NCBI GenBank assembly: GCA_029207755.1 | Contig: JARCOQ010000005.1 | Coordinates: forward strand, 52,045,563-52,109,562 | Origin: Chamaea fasciata | Lineage: Eukaryota > Chordata > Aves > Passeriformes > Sylviidae | DNA length: 64,000 nt | Reading direction: 5' to 3' | Made by a program: the position numbers and the translations under genes | Notes under the pieces: model-generated | What the model saw: only the letters and a program-made list of their open reading frames with translations | Databases searched by the model: none | Told to the model about the DNA's origin: nothing | In this document: positions 1 through 13,300 of the stretch, one piece after another | How the letters are laid out: each line of letters starts with the position of its first letter | Position numbering within the stretch: the first letter of the stretch is position 1

Positions 1-2031
1 TTGCTGCTCTCCAGTCCCTACCAAAACCTCTTCCCACTGTCCATGCTTTGTAAGTATCTATTTCCATTGAGCTCAGGTGAAATAACAACTTATGGGATAA
101 AAAAATCAATCCAAAATTCTTTGTTCCTCTTTCTCCCCTCTAGGCTCAAAAGGTCCTTTCATTAGGATTGCTTAGCCTAAAATGAATATTAGAACTCTGC
201 TGCCATGTAAGTATTTCCACTTCCTCCCTATGCAGATGTTGAACCACGTGGGTCTCTGCAAAGCCACAAAATCTATCAAATAAATATCAACCTTTCATCA
301 AAGTGAAATGGATTTGCAAGAGGTCTAGAGCAGTTGGAGTGTCTGTTTTGGTTGTTGAATTTATCTCTAGCTATAAGCAGTAGAAACAAACCCTCCCTAA
401 ATTTCATACCAGAAGATTATATCAAAACCTAAGAGCTTGGCAGTTCATAAGGATTTAATTAAACATGTTTAGTTGTTTTCCATAATGCATTAGCACAGTG
501 AACTCTGAATCCTCCTTCTTCTCCCAGTGGAAGCTTGGAAGATTTAGTTTGCATCTTTTATCTATCTCTGTTTGTCTGCAGATCAGCCTAGGTCAGTAAT
601 GGTATGTGACAAGCTGAATAAAATCTTGCCAGGAGAACTTGAAACATATTTTTACCTCTTCAAGTGATCTCTAAAGCTGCTTATTGATTATATTTCCCTG
701 GTGCTAGAAAAAATGACTATGATAATTTAAGAAAGGAAGAGTACTTTTTGATTCTTTGCATTTTCTCCATGTCTATTGCTAGCCACCTCTTTTCTCAGCA
801 AATGAGTTGCTCTCATTTCTGTGCTGCTAGAAGATACTCAGGTGTATTTTCTAATAGTGTTGGAATGCCCAATTTGTCCACAGATGCCAATCCTTGCCCA
901 AATGGAGTCCCTTTGCCAGTAGGTGGTTTTGTGGCACATGTGGTGAGATAAGACTTTTTTTATCTTGGCTCCTGGTCCTAGTCCAGCTCTGTAGGTTTCT
1001 AAAGTCTCATAAAAGCAGGTTTATAATTATTTAATGTTTCTAACTGTCGTTTTCATCCCCTGCAGAAACAGAGAGATGCTGCCTTGTATTGACTTCCCCA
1101 TGTTGCTATTGTATTCCCAGAAGCTTTCACAGAAATAGCCTTCTCAGAGCAGTATTAAGTAGTAGTGATTATGTGATAGTGTAATGTTGTATTTTGGGAA
1201 TATCAACTCCCACAGTCTCATCAAAAGATGATGGGCCTCATTATTCTAAGGAATGTGTGGAGTAAGGAATGGCAGGTATTGCAGGGATGAGGACACTGGG
1301 ATTAGTGCTGAGCCTGTGCTTGCACATTTCTCCAAAAAACTAGAGAGGCAGATGTATATTTTTGATTTTGGGGAGCATTATCTGATGGTTATGGAAAATA
1401 TTGACATTCCATTTACTTGTACTGTGGCATTAGCTACAGTATAAAAAATGATGTTATAATTAGTATCTGTAGTTATTATATTATCATCATCACCATTGTG
1501 TGACATCCAAAAAGCTGCAGCTTTGTCCTTTGTCCCCCTACCCCACGTGTGCAGTAAAAAAACAATTCCCAAAAGTGCTGTGGGAAGTCTGGATGAAAAC
1601 TTAGTTGCCTATGCATGGCAAGCAACAGGTAGCAGAAAACAGCCTGACTACCCAGGAAAATTAATTTATTTCAATGGATTCATTATTCTGCCTTTTTAAA
1701 AAGAGAAGAGGGATTTTGGTGCCCAGCCATACACTGATATTTCCATTTTAGTGCACCAGGCCTGGCCTTCAGATGCAGCTCCAGGAAGACTTGTGTCTTC
1801 TACAGCTCCTTCCAGGGTCTGGCAGCCTTTTGCAGAATTCTGGGGCACCCCAAAACAGCACAGGGCATCTCTGTTCTACACTTGAATCATCCCCTGAGGC
1901 TGCTAAGCAGTTTATTGTGCAAACTGGAATTAAAACCTGAAGCCCTAATTAATACTGTGGAGTCACTTAGCATCCAGACTTGGGTTCCCTCGTGCTCCAT
2001 GTCAGGACAGGAGAGGAAGGGTTTGTGGGCA

Positions 2032-2049
2032 CCTCCTCCTCCTCCTCCT
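2032..2049. repeat. (CCT)6 microsatellite
   Basis: Six perfect CCT units are visible. The tract makes a proline/serine run in the overlapping frames, which is the only reason those frames look compositionally biased. Confidence 0.9.
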
Positions 2050-5000
2050 ATTATTCAGCATGTTCCCCACTCAGGGGGTGCCACCTTCCAACCCAGATTC
2101 CAGAGGCACGGGATTCTGTGGGAGGAAAATACAATGCAAAAATAGGAAATTGCACTGCAAAGCTTTTATGTTGGTAGCACGAAAGTTTCAGCACGTCAAA
2201 GACACCATTATTGCTATTTCTATCCTGCTCCTGGTGAGGCCAGATACGGATCTTCTGGGAGTTTCCAGATGAGGTTTCTGGTAGAATATGAGGGAAGGTG
2301 TTGCCTTTTTCCCCCACCCCTCTTTCTTCCTGCCTTTTTTCTTCTTTCTTAAGGTAGCAGGGATGAAAAGAGTACACAGCCTCCACCAAAAAATGGACTT
2401 CATGAGCTGTTTCACAACCAAATAATGACAAATGAACACATAGAAGGACCTAAAAGAAAAAAAGACATTCCTTAAATTGATAAAAAACTGTAAAAAATGC
2501 AGTCTCCTGAGCAAAAAGTTGTTATCCTTTGTAGCAGGTAGCACATTTTCACAAAAAAAGAGCTGTGTTTAATGTGTAAAAATGAACAGCCTCCTCTGTT
2601 GGGATTCTGCAGTCACAATGAGTGGTTGAACACACAGGTAACATGAGGGCAGATTTCTGCCTGATTCCCACCTCTAATTCTTGTTTCTCACCAAGCCCAA
2701 AAGTTGTCTGCTTATGCTCTGATTTTGTTACCAGTATCCAAAGGTTTATTTTCAAATCTAAGTTATTTATCAGCCATTCACACATTTTGCCCAATTTTAA
2801 TCCATATACAAATCAGAGATGCTGAAATTTGGATAAAAAAATTAGAAAAATGTTAAAACATGGTATGATTAAAATTTTGGTATGAAGATATACTTTCCAC
2901 ATGTTTTTGTTCATGTCTGCTCCTTTCTAAAAAGACTTGGCTTTGATGATTGGACACTTTCTGCTGAAAACCATTTCTTAGATGATTTCTTAGCAGGTTT
3001 GTTTGTGTTAAGGACACTGTGCAAAGACAAACAGTCACCTACCATCAATATTGAACATTTCATTCAAATAATATGAATGTCTGGTATTAGCCTGAGAAAG
3101 TAATTTGCTTTGGAAAATATGGTAGGTTTTTTGACATACCCACTCATTCTACATGGAATAAAAAATAAACCAATTTAACTGACTGAAAAAAATCCATGAA
3201 AGCATATTGCACTAATTCTAGTTTATCTGTGAGATTCTTTCCTGTTCTGAGGACTGAAATGATCACATGAATTGACCTGGAAAATATAAGTGAAACAGCT
3301 GTGTCCGGTTTCACTCCAAGCTTACTGAGCAAGTGAAATTGCAATGAAATTTTAATCCTTTTTGGGACAAATGAAACAGCTTCCTCAATTTCCATGGATA
3401 GAAAACATTAGAAACAGTTCAAAGACCCGTAAAGATTTTTTTATGGCTTTTTCTACTTGAGCAACCTGAGGTTTCTATATAAGATCAGGACATAAAATCT
3501 GTAGTGAGATATTATCAAAGACTAGAGCCTAAATAATCTCAAAGTCTATCTAGCCTAAATACACAGTATGTCCTAATATATGCAACATTTTTTTACAGAA
3601 GTAAAAAGAAGGCTTTTGATCAGTGACTTACTTGGTATGAATATTGCTGTAAGAAAAGAAGCATGAATATTGTTATATTCTCTCATGCTAGCATGTGTCT
3701 CAATATTTTAATATTTTATGTGAAGTCTGTGCAGAATTTGTCCTTTATGGATTAACAAAGACTCAGGTGGAGCTTTTTCAGTCTCCCATTTTGGTTGACT
3801 CTGTGAAAAAAAAGCCCCTAAAATAATAAATGTGTGCTTCATCAACCTTAAAATATTTTGATTGCAGAGAGAGGCTGTCAGAAATAATTGAAATACAAGT
3901 CGTATGAGCTTTATTCGAATGTACTTTGAGCTCATCTTTGCCCCTACTGAAGTTGGTGACTCCCTGCCAGCACTAACCAGGCAGGGCTAATTGTTGAAAC
4001 ACCTCAAAATATCAACCTAATGCCTAAACAGTGCAGCCTCAACCTCCAGAAATTACATAATCCCTGTGGCACAAAGGAAGTGAAAGGTGCTGTGTTTGTA
4101 TGAGCTTTCTGTACTGCCGAGTATTGCGGAAATGAAAACACAGGCACTTCAATGGCAGGCAACAGCAGGATCATTTTTTAACCTCCCTATTTCAGTCCTG
4201 AAGTTTGGATTGCTGTGACCTGGGGTCTTTGGTTGCTGTTAATGACAAGTGCAGGCAGCCAGAGTTCAATGTGTTGTGGAGTGTGTCGTGTTCAAAATGC
4301 TCAGGCAGCGCAAGGACTGCTGAGAAAACTTCCCTGTTTCTTTGGAAACCAGACCTCAGGCAGCTCTGGACACCTAACTCTGGGCTCTTCCTTGGAAATT
4401 GTTCCTGGATAAAAGTGAATTTGCTTCTCCTGAGGATTATGTGCTCCCTCTTGCCTGTGCTGGGGTTCAAGGCTCATGTTTGTTAAACTAATGGGGTTCT
4501 GCTTAGCTCAAGTGGGTCAGCTGTGAGGGAAACTGCGAATGGAACAGGTGGCTCCAGCATCCACATGTGTGATCCATTCAAAAGAAGAGCCATTCAGGAA
4601 TATTTTTTTTTAATTAGAATTGTGATTTTGAGCTGTTTGGTTATTCCAGTGAAACACCAGGTTTTGACTAGACAAAGCATAGGGCGGTGCTACCAGTGAA
4701 GGACAGCATTTGTGGTAGAGTGGTGAGTTGTGTGGGCTTAAAAAGACTAAAACCAAACTTGAAGTAAGGCATCTCCCTGAGCTCAGCATCACTTCTGGCC
4801 AGCACAGAGAGAAGATTCCCTCAACATTGGAAAATCATGCTGCTATTTCAGCATTATTACAAGATGTGTGATCTCCAAGCTTTTTCCAGAAATCTTAAGT
4901 GGAGGGAGGGTGCTCCTGAATGCAGGACCCATCTTTACAGTCAGAGAGTCACCTTCTGGGTCCCCTCTGTGTGCAGCCCTTCAGGCAGTGTCAAAACTTG

Positions 5001-5460
5001 ACCCAAAAGAGGGTGGTGAGTGGCTCCAGCCCCATGAACATCCAGAGAGTTGTTACACCCTGTCTCACACCAGCTGTCCCTCAGAAAAGAGACAAGGTGA
5101 AGGCAGAACATGGATGGAAAGCCCCTCAAGACCTAGAAACAGAGACAAGCTCAAATTAAAACCTTGGATCTGAACATGGGAAGACCAAAAGAAGAGTACG
5201 ATGCCAATCTCTTGCACAAATAGTATTTGCTTCTACTTGCTGCTCCCATTTTTTTGCTTTTTACTGGGAAGATTGAAAATCTCTGCTGGCTGAGCTCATG
5301 GAAGCCCAGCACCTCACTGCAAAGTGATAACAGCAAAACTGTGACAGCAAAGATGAGCAGGAAAATTACTTTTCCCCTTTTGGCCAGGGATGAAGAGTTA
5401 TTTTTTAATTCTACAGAGAATGTTGGCTTGATATAGGAGTGTTTGTGGGACAAAGGTGGC

Positions 5461-5496
5461 AGGAGGGGGAAGAAGAGAGGGAAGGAAGGAGGGAAG
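5461..5496. repeat. Purine tract
   Basis: This is a 36-base run of only A and G on the + strand, with mixed GGA and GGAAG words. It is low-complexity DNA with no coding potential. Confidence 0.85.
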
Positions 5497-7123
5497 TATA
5501 AAGAAAATTAACTAATGATGTCCACAATTTCTCTAGCGTCTTAATGAAGCTGCTGATATAATTGACTTGAAGTCTATCTCTTTTTTCTCATATGAGCCAC
5601 ATCAAAGCATCTCTTTTTATGGCATTACTTGCTTACAAAGTACATAAATTATCACTGGCCAACTTCACTTTTATTAAGCAGCAAATATTTCTTCACACTG
5701 AAAGCCTTCAGTATATTTGTTGGAGGTTATGCCTAGCAACTAAAGACGTAGATGCAATATTTCACTTTAGTCAACAATGTTAGGCATTGTTGGAGTGTAG
5801 GAGTGTGTATAGGCATTTAAAGTCAATAACTATAAAAAATATTTTAAATGGCAATAATAAGTAGCAATGTTCAAATGCGTTCATATAAGAGACGACATCA
5901 AAGAAAAGATACTTTTTTTCTAGGATTCGCATAAGGAGCCCATGTCTTTGGTTACAGATATTTGATTATGATCAAAGTTTTGGAAATCTGATACAATCAA
6001 TGGTGGGTTTTATTAGGCCTTAATTAACCTAAATCTCTAACTTTATCCATATTACTGAAGTTTGCAATTCCTTGTTTTAATATTTTTTTACTTTCCCAGT
6101 CACACACTTCACTGTTGCTTTTTCTCCTGTCTTCTAGCTCTAACTAACCATTCTTCAATATTTATCCATTATTCTGCAGCATTTTGTGTGCTGGGCAGGA
6201 AAAAACAGTATTCAAAATTCAAATGTATGTGTAGGGAAGGACAGCAAAGAGCATCGGTGTCTGCTTCCAGTGCCACTGGTGACTGGAATTTATCCCTGTC
6301 AGCAGATTGTTGATTTTGAGTCATGAGTAGGTTAAAGGTGTCAATATCAGTGTGGTGTTTCTTGGTTTTTTGGCAATTACGGTTTAATCTGAATAGGGGA
6401 TGCACATAGTTACAGTTCTGGTCAGTACCTCTCCTTGGGGAATTATCAGTTCTCTTTGAAAAGGCTGTAATCCCATAAGATCCATTTTGGCTGCATTCCT
6501 AATGTTCCATGGACAGTGGACTCTAAATTAAAAATTTCCATAGGGGAAAGAAATCACAACCCTTGGAATGTGACAGCTCAGAGGCAAAAAAGTAGAGAGA
6601 AGTAGATGACCTGGTACATGCAGGATTTCTCCTGCAGTGCTACTGCTGCTTTCTTTGAGGTGCCCAAAATACACAAAACCTGGCCACTCCTCTTTGCATA
6701 TTGGTCATTTAATCTCCTCTGTCTCCTGAAACTTTCTCTGGGATGGGTTCAAAGAGCCAAGAGCAACCTCCAGGTTTTCTGCAGAGCCAGAATGGCTTCT
6801 CAAGTACTTGGACCCTCGCAGCCCAGAGGACCTTTTTGGGCCACCTCACTGCAAAGCTCTTGGTTCTCCTCTCAGCTCTGGAACTGCCCTGTTAAGTCCT
6901 GTCCTTCTCTCTCCAACATTTCCAATGCATCTTTTTGCTGTCAGGCCTTTCCAGTCTTTCCTTTGTCAATTTTCTCATTTGGGAAATGCCAGAAGCTGGT
7001 GGCTTGTCATGTCTTGACAGTTTTCCAGTGGTTTCTCAGAAATGTAAGAGCTATATGTAGATTCTTGCAGGTCACTCTGGCCTTGTCATAGGTATTGGCT
7101 TAAGGTTAAGCACTTAAGATTCA

Positions 7124-7393
7124 AAAATGCTCGCTGGTCGAAAGGAAAAACAAAATTCAAAGGGTTTGCCAATGGTCAGAGGGTTTTATTAGTAAATAAC
7201 ACACTTGGCATGTTTGTTCCTGACCTACTGTAGGGGCAGTGGGCTTTGGATAAAGGGGCAGGGTGAAGGGAAAAGAGAAATTAGAGGGGTTAATGAAAAG
7301 GGAGAAATGAATTAAAGGGAAAGAGGAAATGAGAGGAAGAGAAAGAGAAAAAAGAGAGCCAAAGGGGAAGCAGGCTGCAGGCCAAATTATTGC
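7124..7393. other. Purine-rich low-complexity stretch, possible eroded repeat
   Basis: From about 7240 to 7376 the + strand is dominated by GGGAAA/GAGAAA words. The preceding 110 bases include a TTTTATTAG word followed by TAAATAAC. The layout resembles part of an old LTR or ERV fragment, but I see no TG...CA ends, no target-site duplication and no coding remnant, so I leave it unassigned. Confidence 0.35.
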
Positions 7394-10300
7394 TTGATTC
7401 TGAATGTGACAGTCTGTACAGATGAAAAGAAGAATTGGATTTTTTTTCCTTGCTACTTAATTGTTAAATGGGTCTTAACCTTGGGTGGATTTTGCATTTT
7501 AAAAGGCTTTATGTTTATTCATAAAGGTCCCAAGGCTCTTACTAAAGAAGTCCTTTTTTACCCCCATACACCAGTGTCTTTTGTTTTACCTACTGTGGAA
7601 AAGGGATACTTGTCCTTGAATTCTTTTATTTCTAAAAATTTTAATACATAAGTTTCAGTTTACATTGGCCTTTTTAGAAAGTTGTCTGATTCAATTCTGA
7701 AACTGTAGAATTCTGATCTTAGTTTCCTCATACTGCATCTCAATTAGAGAAATATTCTTTTCTAGGAAATTAACCTTTACTGTCGCTTTTCTGACTGAAT
7801 CATCAGCAATTATTTTGTCCCTGCAGAGTGTTTTCATGGCTCTCCAGAAATTTATGGGTAACCATCTTAGATGAACACAATCACAGAAAGGGCTTTAATT
7901 CTACTTTTTGAAAAATAATTCAGGCGTGCATCACCTAGGAAGGAGTTAATGAGCCTCCGGGGGCTGGGACATGAGCTGGTCACTGTCTGCAGGGGTAGGT
8001 AGGGGAGTGAGAGCCCTATGGCAGTGAAAGAAGACTTGGCAACCTGACACTGTTCTGTGGATCCCCTTTTGGTAATTGGGAGGCAACTGTTTTCAAATAT
8101 GTTCTGCAGGCAGCTAAAAACCAGGGTGTAATTCTTCCTTTTGGCACTTGTGTCACTATGACTTAGTGCTTTCATGAAATTAAGCATCTGTGAGCCCTGT
8201 CTTGTGAGTCCTCAGGGAGCAACTTCTCTGTGATGGCAGGGGAGGATGTAGTCATAATCCCTTTTTTTCAGATGAGGTTATAATTCCCATTCTGGTTGGA
8301 GGCCCAGCTAGACAGAGGCTTATGAAATCTTTGGAATAATTATCAAGACATATATTCTATATCTAGGAGACAGTAATTCCGGATCATAAAGCTCAAAGAG
8401 CATTTAATCCAGCTGTGTTAGACAAGAATGGGATTTATTGGCATAAAACCTGCAATCCCCTTTTTCCCAAACTCCAATTCAGTGCAGCAAAAATAGAGGA
8501 AAAGAAAGGAAAATTACTGATGAGCCCTGGTAAATCATAGTGTTGAGGTTTAAAATGTAATCCTGGTTTAACTCCAGTCTCACTGCTGGAGGTTACCACC
8601 CTTCCAGTATAGGAACCTGATCTTTTAGCAATTTTCAACATTTTGTCAGAAGCCAGTACCAGATATGAGGATACCAAGCTCTTTACAGAAGCAACTGGTT
8701 CTTTTCTGCTGACTTGATTTGGAAGCAACTTTCACCAAGAGGGCTGGGCAGGGAGCTGGGACAACTTAGCAGTAACCTGAACAAGTCCCTGTCCAAGCTA
8801 TGTGTGTGTCATGAGGCTGCATCTTGCTTTTCTCTTGCACACCCACAGGCCTTGCCACCATGAAGAAACAGAACAGAAAAAAAGATGTAGGAAAAGAAAA
8901 CCAAGGTTAACCATCTAGCAGAAGTTTCAGTTCTAATTACAATCTTGACAGAAACTCAGGGAGACTTGTTTGAGCTAAGAAAGTTAATGTAACCCTAACT
9001 GTGATCCCTGTGACCTTTCAGACTGGGAAAAGAAAACCAAAGGCAGTTTGTCTTCAAAAAGAGAAAAATCTGGCCCCTTTTGAAATTCTGTTGCAGTGAG
9101 CAACTGATGTCAGCACATCTGGAGCCAGCCTGCAGTGAGGACAAACCCAGCATGTTATCCATGACAGAATCATGAGATAAAACCCATAACTATTTCAAGC
9201 AATTTGTTTTCTTGGTTTTACTGCAGTTTCTCTGGTGAAGGGAGCTTGGAGTACTTTTGTTTGTTTGTTTGTTTTGTTTCTAACTTCTTCAAAAATATTA
9301 ACAACAACTTTCCTCCTTCATTCTTCCTAGAAGCAATTGTTGCATATTTGGACACTGTAAGGAATCTGGGTCCCACTCAATTTTCAGTGAGACTCAGTCA
9401 CTTGAATGACCAAACAAATCATGAAATAGGATTTGGGGCCATGCTTCCATACCCACTTACGAAAGGGTTTAACCTGACCACTTCTTCAGTACTGCAATTA
9501 TTATCTGCTGAAGTTCTATAATCCTGGTATAAATATACATAGTATTATTCAAATACATTTTAAAGGTATGCCAGAAGTATAACTAACTGCATTTCAAGAG
9601 CTTGGCCCAAAAGTGGGTAATTTTAGTCATTTTTCGAGGGCTCAGTCAGGACTCAATTAAATTACATTTTCTGGTTTTGCTATTTGTAAGAAAGATAATT
9701 TTGGGAAACTCATGGGTATTGAACATTTGAGGCCTGCATGGTAGATTTTGGACATTTTCCCTTTTTGTGACAATAATATTTAAAACTTCAAAACCCAACA
9801 AGGAAGTTAGATTGAATACAGCTGTACCTGAAAATCTAGTGGCATAAACCTTTGGCTGGGGTAATTAAACTTAGATGTCAGAGTTCCTATACGGAAATAT
9901 AGATCTGGAAAAGCAAAATAAACCTCTCTGAAAATGATGATGACAGGCTAAAGACAAAGTATATTTTATGACAGACTTTTCAGAAATTTTGTCACGTAAT
10001 TTTAAAAAAATTTTCCTTCTCTTCTAACTGACATATTGAAGCATCCATTCAAACATAGTGCCTGATTCCCAAAGGCACACTGCCAAGAATAAGGTTAAAC
10101 AATGGAGCCACAAGTTGATAACTTCCTCCTGTTTTAAACCTGTTTTCCTGATGCAGTGTTAGATTTCTGTCCATGCTGGGTACTGTGAGCCCGAATTTGA
10201 TACACAAAAAATAACCAAAATTCGTGTTATCCAGATCGTGAGGTGATAGGAAGACAGTCAGAATTTTCAGATTAAAATTGGCTGGTTTCCCCATAAAATT

Positions 10301-13300
10301 TGAATGTAAATGGTTTTTACCTTGAAAATATTACGATTTTTGTGGAATAACTGGCAAGATGGTCACCATGACTCAGTGATGTTACATAGTGACAAGAGGA
10401 AACAATAATAAACCCCATAATTGAATTCAAAGGCCTGTGTGCTCAAGATTTCCTTATTTGACATTCAATGTTTTAATGGGAATTGTAAAGTGTAAACAAC
10501 ACAATAAAACCAGAAATGAAGAGAAATCAAACTGTCTTTTACCTTTGGCCTCTGGAAATACCCTTTCTGGTTGCAAAGTACTTGTTTTCCTTCTTTTTTT
10601 AATTTTTTTTTTTTCCTGTGTCACATAATAGGTAAAGTGTCAGCCTTTGTGTGTGGCAGTGCTGCGTTACCAGGAGATGACAAACTCTGGGTAAGAGAGG
10701 AATGTGAGCTGACAGATCACCAGGGTTTCCACTGTGTCCATTCTGCTGAGGCACTCTTGGCTCATCTACAATGTGTTGCTCAGAAGAACACCAGGCAAAT
10801 TTGTTCCTAAAGTATTATGAGGGAACAGCATGAAATAAAGAAACTAGGAAAAGCACTAGTTTAAATGTTTAATGCAATGTATTTTATACACTCCTGTTAT
10901 TTACTTGACCTTTACTCCGCCTGGCTCTTAATGTATTTTTAAAAGCTTTTAACAAGCTGCATACAGGACTGGCTGTATCTGCCCACTGCTGACATAAATA
11001 GCATGCCTGGGAGTGATAAACTACAAGCTTTCTTTAAGAGCCTTGTAAATGGATGTGTGGCAGAAGCAAGAGTTACTATTAAGCAGCTTTTTCTGAGAAG
11101 CCACCCTTTTTCTGCAAGCTTTGTCTCAGTGTTAAAGGGAACCTTTTACAACCTCTTGTGCAGTATCATCTCTACACACTCCTTCAGGGTGTTATTTCTC
11201 AGACTACTTATCCTAGTAGAGGCAATAGTTTCAGTCTAAGAGCCTTTTGAGACTGAAATACCTCTGGTAGGTTGCTTAGTGCTGTCACTGTCCAGCAGTG
11301 TAGGACATAATTATGGCTCATCTTTCTGTACCCACCTTCCCTCTGCTGTGCAGCAGCAGTAAGTGGTATGAAATGTGTGCAGGATGTGCCAGGAGTTCCC
11401 CTTTTTCTGCCCTAAAAGAAGACCTGAACACGTATCTGGCATATTTTGAAAGAGCTGCAAAACATCCTGCCCCAAACGCTTGCAGAAATGACTGGAAGGA
11501 TCTATAAGCACAAAGGTAATATTGCAGAGCATATATTGAATTTAGCACCTCGATCCTCTTAATGGAGCCCTCTATTGATTTTTAAAGGATCTCTACCTTT
11601 TGATATGTTGTATCTGCATCTTTTCATTTGCTGCATGTCCCTAAAGCTGCCGTGGATGGAGAGAAGGAAAAGACCACAGACACAGCAAGGAAATGCTCAC
11701 TTAAGTAAGATCTGGGAACATTTGTACTTTGTAGAAACAGAATTTTTCTGAAAGGGCTGAGCAGCTTTGACCCAAAGAGTTGGGGGTCCCTGGCACTAAC
11801 AACCCTCCCCTGGAAATGCGCCTTTTGGAACTGGGCTTATATCACAAAGTGGAAGAATTCTGTGACGGCACACAAAAACCAGTTAAATAATCTAGTAAAT
11901 TAATAAAGGGTCTGCTGATAGCACCCATAAATGAGGATAAACTGATAATGGAGGTGGGAGGGGGATAGGGAGCTGAGTGCTGCTGGGTTGGGAAGTTCTG
12001 TTTCAGAGGGGCACGGCAAAGAGTGTCTGCATTTCCTGTTTGTAAATAGTTCTGGGATAACTCTTCTGGTGGCCCCAAACAGCAAGGAAACAGCAGATGC
12101 ATGAAATAAACATGGTCTGTCTTGTTAGAAATCACATTTGGCAATGCCTTCCCCCCATACCACCTTGGTGTTGTAAAGTTTGAGTTGTAGCTATGAAGTA
12201 AGTCAACAGCACTGGTGGATCACATATTTACAGATCTGCATACTTTTAATCTGACAAAATCCATATCTATGTGGTTGGTTAAGGAGTGATGATTGTAAGA
12301 CTGTGCTTCATGTTAAATAGAAATAAATGCAGTTAAGGTTCCCTGTGGTTATTTCAGAGAGCCACGGCAGGAAGAACCACCAAGTTCCAAGCTCACCACG
12401 GCATATTTTCATTTCAGTTTATCAAACCAGAAGCTGAAACCAGCCTCAGCTCAGGTGCTGGCTGAGGAGCAGTCCAAGTTAACTCAGCTGGAGGATGGAC
12501 AGCATCTTGGGAGACTCTCTGAGCCCAGAATCCTGTCTGCAGGGATTTAAGGGTGTAAAATGAGTATGCCTGGCTGCTCATTTTTTTATCCATTCATTGT
12601 TAGCAGGGCAGCTGAGAGACATAATCAAAAAGGTTTTGAGTACTGGGGCCAAGTGCTGTGCTTTTCCCACCTGGGTCTGTTGGATAGGTTGTGAGAACAG
12701 AGCCTAGGGCTGACTACAGCAGGGTTAAGAAAGTGCCCCTGGGTGCAGGACAAAGGAAATTATGATCTCCACAGTGGTGTCTACTGGAGAAAAATGAGTT
12801 GTGCATGTAGAAGCTGGCACTACAGAGAGAGACAAATGACAAGAAACTAAATTAAGTTGTCAGAATAATGATGGTGTACTAAAAGGAGAAACCTCCACCA
12901 TCTCTCTTTCTGCTTATAGCCTGGAGAATTGTGTCTGAAAGGGAACTTGCATTAATGCTTGACAGAGAAACGTTCAACTCAGATTTATGAGATGAATCTG
13001 TCAGATTTACATTTGTTTACTGTAAATGGGAAAACAATGTGAAGGGGATATAATGTGATGCAAACATCTGAGAAGGGAAAAATGCAGGGGGGAAAATAAC
13101 TTCACTCTTGGCAGCAAACATACAATAATGGCTAAATGACTGCCACATTAGTGCAGCAGATTGGGGCCCAGCAGGTGTCACTCAGTCCTGGCCTCTGCTG
13201 CAGAGATCAGCAGTCAACCACTTTGGCCCAAGCCTTAGAACAACAACACCCATTTTGGCATTTGACTGCACTGAAACCAGCTCCCAGATGAAATTTGGCA

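Larger units (their letters stand above)
1..7123. other. Non-coding single-copy-like DNA
   Basis: No exon, RNA gene or complete transposable element is recognisable on either strand. The open frames are short, overlap one another on opposite strands and show no known domain. The longest, at 6606-7091 on the + strand, has no recognisable motif. Two small simple-sequence tracts (2032-2049 and 5461-5496) are listed separately. The stretch 5500-5800 is AT-rich with several homeobox-like TTAAT/ATTA words and could be a conserved non-coding element, but conservation cannot be judged from one sequence. Confidence 0.5.

Noticed and set aside
6606..7091. 161-codon + strand open frame
   Set aside because: No domain, no repeats and no codon pattern that I recognise. 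A second frame overlaps it, so it is most likely chance.
7124..7393. Possible LTR or ERV fragment
   Set aside because: The composition is suggestive, but there are no TG...CA ends, no duplication and no coding remnant.
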